DNA of 16,041 nt, from NCBI GenBank assembly GCA_020433835.1, contig JAGRBY010000102.1, positions 1-16,041 of the forward strand. The letters are read 5' to 3'. The notes under the pieces were generated by a model. That model made no database searches. It saw nothing but the letters and a program-made list of their open reading frames with translations, and was not told where the DNA came from. The stretch comes from Anaerolineae bacterium (GTDB lineage Bacteria; Chloroflexota; Anaerolineae; 4572-78; J111). A program made the position numbers and the translations under genes. Every line of letters begins with the position of its first letter. Positions within the stretch are counted from its first letter, which is position 1. Below are positions 15,901 through 16,041 of the stretch, piece by piece.

Positions 15901-16041
15901 CGCTATTAACTAAATCCCAACTCCAGGTGCCGAGTTTAGCAATTTGATATGCTTCAGCAAGCCGTTCTTCGCTTTCTTGCAGTTTAGCCCGTATTTTCAA
16001 AGGAACGGTGATGTCTTCTATAATCCCTAACAGAGTTTGAG
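12911..16041 (-). CDS. PAS/GAF sensor protein without a kinase module (5' end beyond right window edge)
   Basis: About 1042 residues are visible and the frame is open through the right edge. The first residues (QTLLGIIEDITVP) are the end of another PAS/PAC domain, so the gene starts outside the window; a TTG at 16000 is not a real start. Counting from that TTG, modules are PAS (16-126, with HPDDRE and DITERKKAE), PAS (139-258, DITHRKKAE), GAF (285-430), GAF (468-612), GAF (643-783, with FLVDEA and EMALPL), GAF (818-957) and a final stub (about 985-1010) that stops after the first GAF helix and strand. No HisKA, HATPase_c, GGDEF, EAL or DNA-binding domain follows before TAA at 12911. It may act through the kinase encoded 12 bases downstream, or a catalytic or receiver domain may lie in the unseen N-terminus. 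No membrane helix is visible. Confidence 0.92.
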   Translation of the reverse strand, partial: QTLLGIIEDITVPLKIRAKLQESEERLAEAYQIAKLGTWSWDLVNSEARWSNRTYKIFGLSENTKVDFDLFLSLIHPDDRENVENLIEGILASDTDSYEIQHRILLNDNEIRYIHTIGRIQRLEDNQAVNVFGITQDITERKKAEQALQQAEEKYRSIYENAVEGIFQTSLDGHYISANPALARIYGYDSPQQLIENIIDIKNQLYVVPNRRDEFIKKIRKLGQISDFESKIHRRDGEIIWISENGRSVFDTNGHLIYFEGAVTDITHRKKAEQEILQRNAELAAINRVATAITLATDPHKSFWAVAQEMLQLFGACRSGIAMLTDEGDALNVVSDYGVNKEAASEGYRIPLENNYSSSYVIETGKSIVVTEAQSNPKTAAVHGLMAKLNIECILITPLITHGKTIGTLGIAFDTPGRTFEPNEVKLAETIAQQIAGALENAQLLDQTQAALVEQQKAEEGLVQALERTESLYRIGDALATAPNEHATFETVLGEYLRLLRVKSGKLALLNKAGDKNKIRALYINGEPVHIDISTSAKEPLFQHMIAEPKPLVIGNVFTHAMTKDNHLIRNILPAKSMLYMPITLRGQTIGIMAAGSNQENRNFSQSDIEIGQVVVDQLAIWLENRRLLAEAQYRTGRLQTAAEVSRAASSILDVDDLIENSVNLIRDQFDFYYVGLFLVDEAKEWAVLRAGTGEAGRIQLGQNHKLKIGEESMIGWSVYHRKARIALDVGQEAVRFKNPILPETRSEMALPLVSREEVIGALTVQSTEREAFSQEDITMLQTMADQLANAIANANLYERAGQARREAETRLRETMAMQRLGQSLSGTLKIGEIVSLFFETCIREIGFDYILLSVVDSERQRIQAISGVGISENNIKQSDRSLDDKDIMADIIRTGKTEVITGWDDRYDQHLYDVEGHANWVRVFTPIILRQENVGLVEAGFKNSNASIQESHLRLLKVFVTQTAMAFDNARRYQMSQQRARREALIKNITTKVRASTDLETILQTTVKEIGDALGSKRTYIQLTATSETNGSLESDTALEK

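Noticed and set aside
15998..16000. TTG at 16000 as the start of the PAS/GAF gene.
   Set aside because: The frame remains open upstream and encodes the typical end of a PAS/PAC domain (GIIEDITVPLK), so the gene continues past the window edge.
1..16041. tRNA or rRNA genes, CRISPR arrays, insertion sequences, integrases or attachment sites.
   Set aside because: None was seen in either strand on reading; nearly all of the window is occupied by the eight protein genes.

Overview
The window reads as chromosome from an environmental bacterium, most likely a Chloroflexota (Anaerolineae-like) lineage. The basis is the style of its signalling proteins: long soluble chains of GAF domains joined by AIEN-x-x-LLEQTQ-type helices, with the recurrent RFNFYHV / FLVDE / ALDVQS pattern I associate with that phylum. 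This assignment is recognition from memory, not a search. All eight genes are on the minus strand, so transcription runs from right to left. No RNA gene, insertion sequence, CRISPR array or convincing intrinsic terminator was seen, and no gene-free stretch exceeds 141 bases.

Right and centre (16041 down to 2065) is one tightly packed gene string with gaps of 12, 17, 45 and 14 bases. In order it holds: (a) a PAS/GAF sensor protein, cut by the right edge, that ends without a kinase module; (b) a 2366-residue cytoplasmic hybrid histidine kinase with about eleven GAF or half-GAF modules, HisKA, HATPase_c and two receiver domains; (c) a 559-residue threonine-synthase-like PLP enzyme fused at its C-terminus to an apparently phosphorylatable receiver domain; (d) a 430-residue protein with an N-terminal receiver followed by a histidine kinase core; (e) a Maf nucleotide pyrophosphatase. 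Spacing argues for co-transcription. The simplest model is a phosphorelay in which the multi-GAF sensors control the receiver kinase and, unusually, a metabolic enzyme directly. The enzyme-receiver fusion is the most notable item here.

Left (1923 down to 1) is a more GC-rich cobalamin-biosynthesis block: cobD (threonine-phosphate decarboxylase), an unrecognised 110-residue protein with a strong ribosome binding site, and the first 122 residues of cbiA/cobB (corrin a,c-diamide synthase), which overlaps the small gene by GTGA. A TATAAT box flanked by a perfect 6-bp inverted repeat lies just upstream of cobD and probably starts this second transcript.

The two blocks share a direction but are separated by 141 bases. 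A metabolic link (threonine made by the fused enzyme, threonine phosphate used by CobD) can be imagined but is not shown by the sequence.
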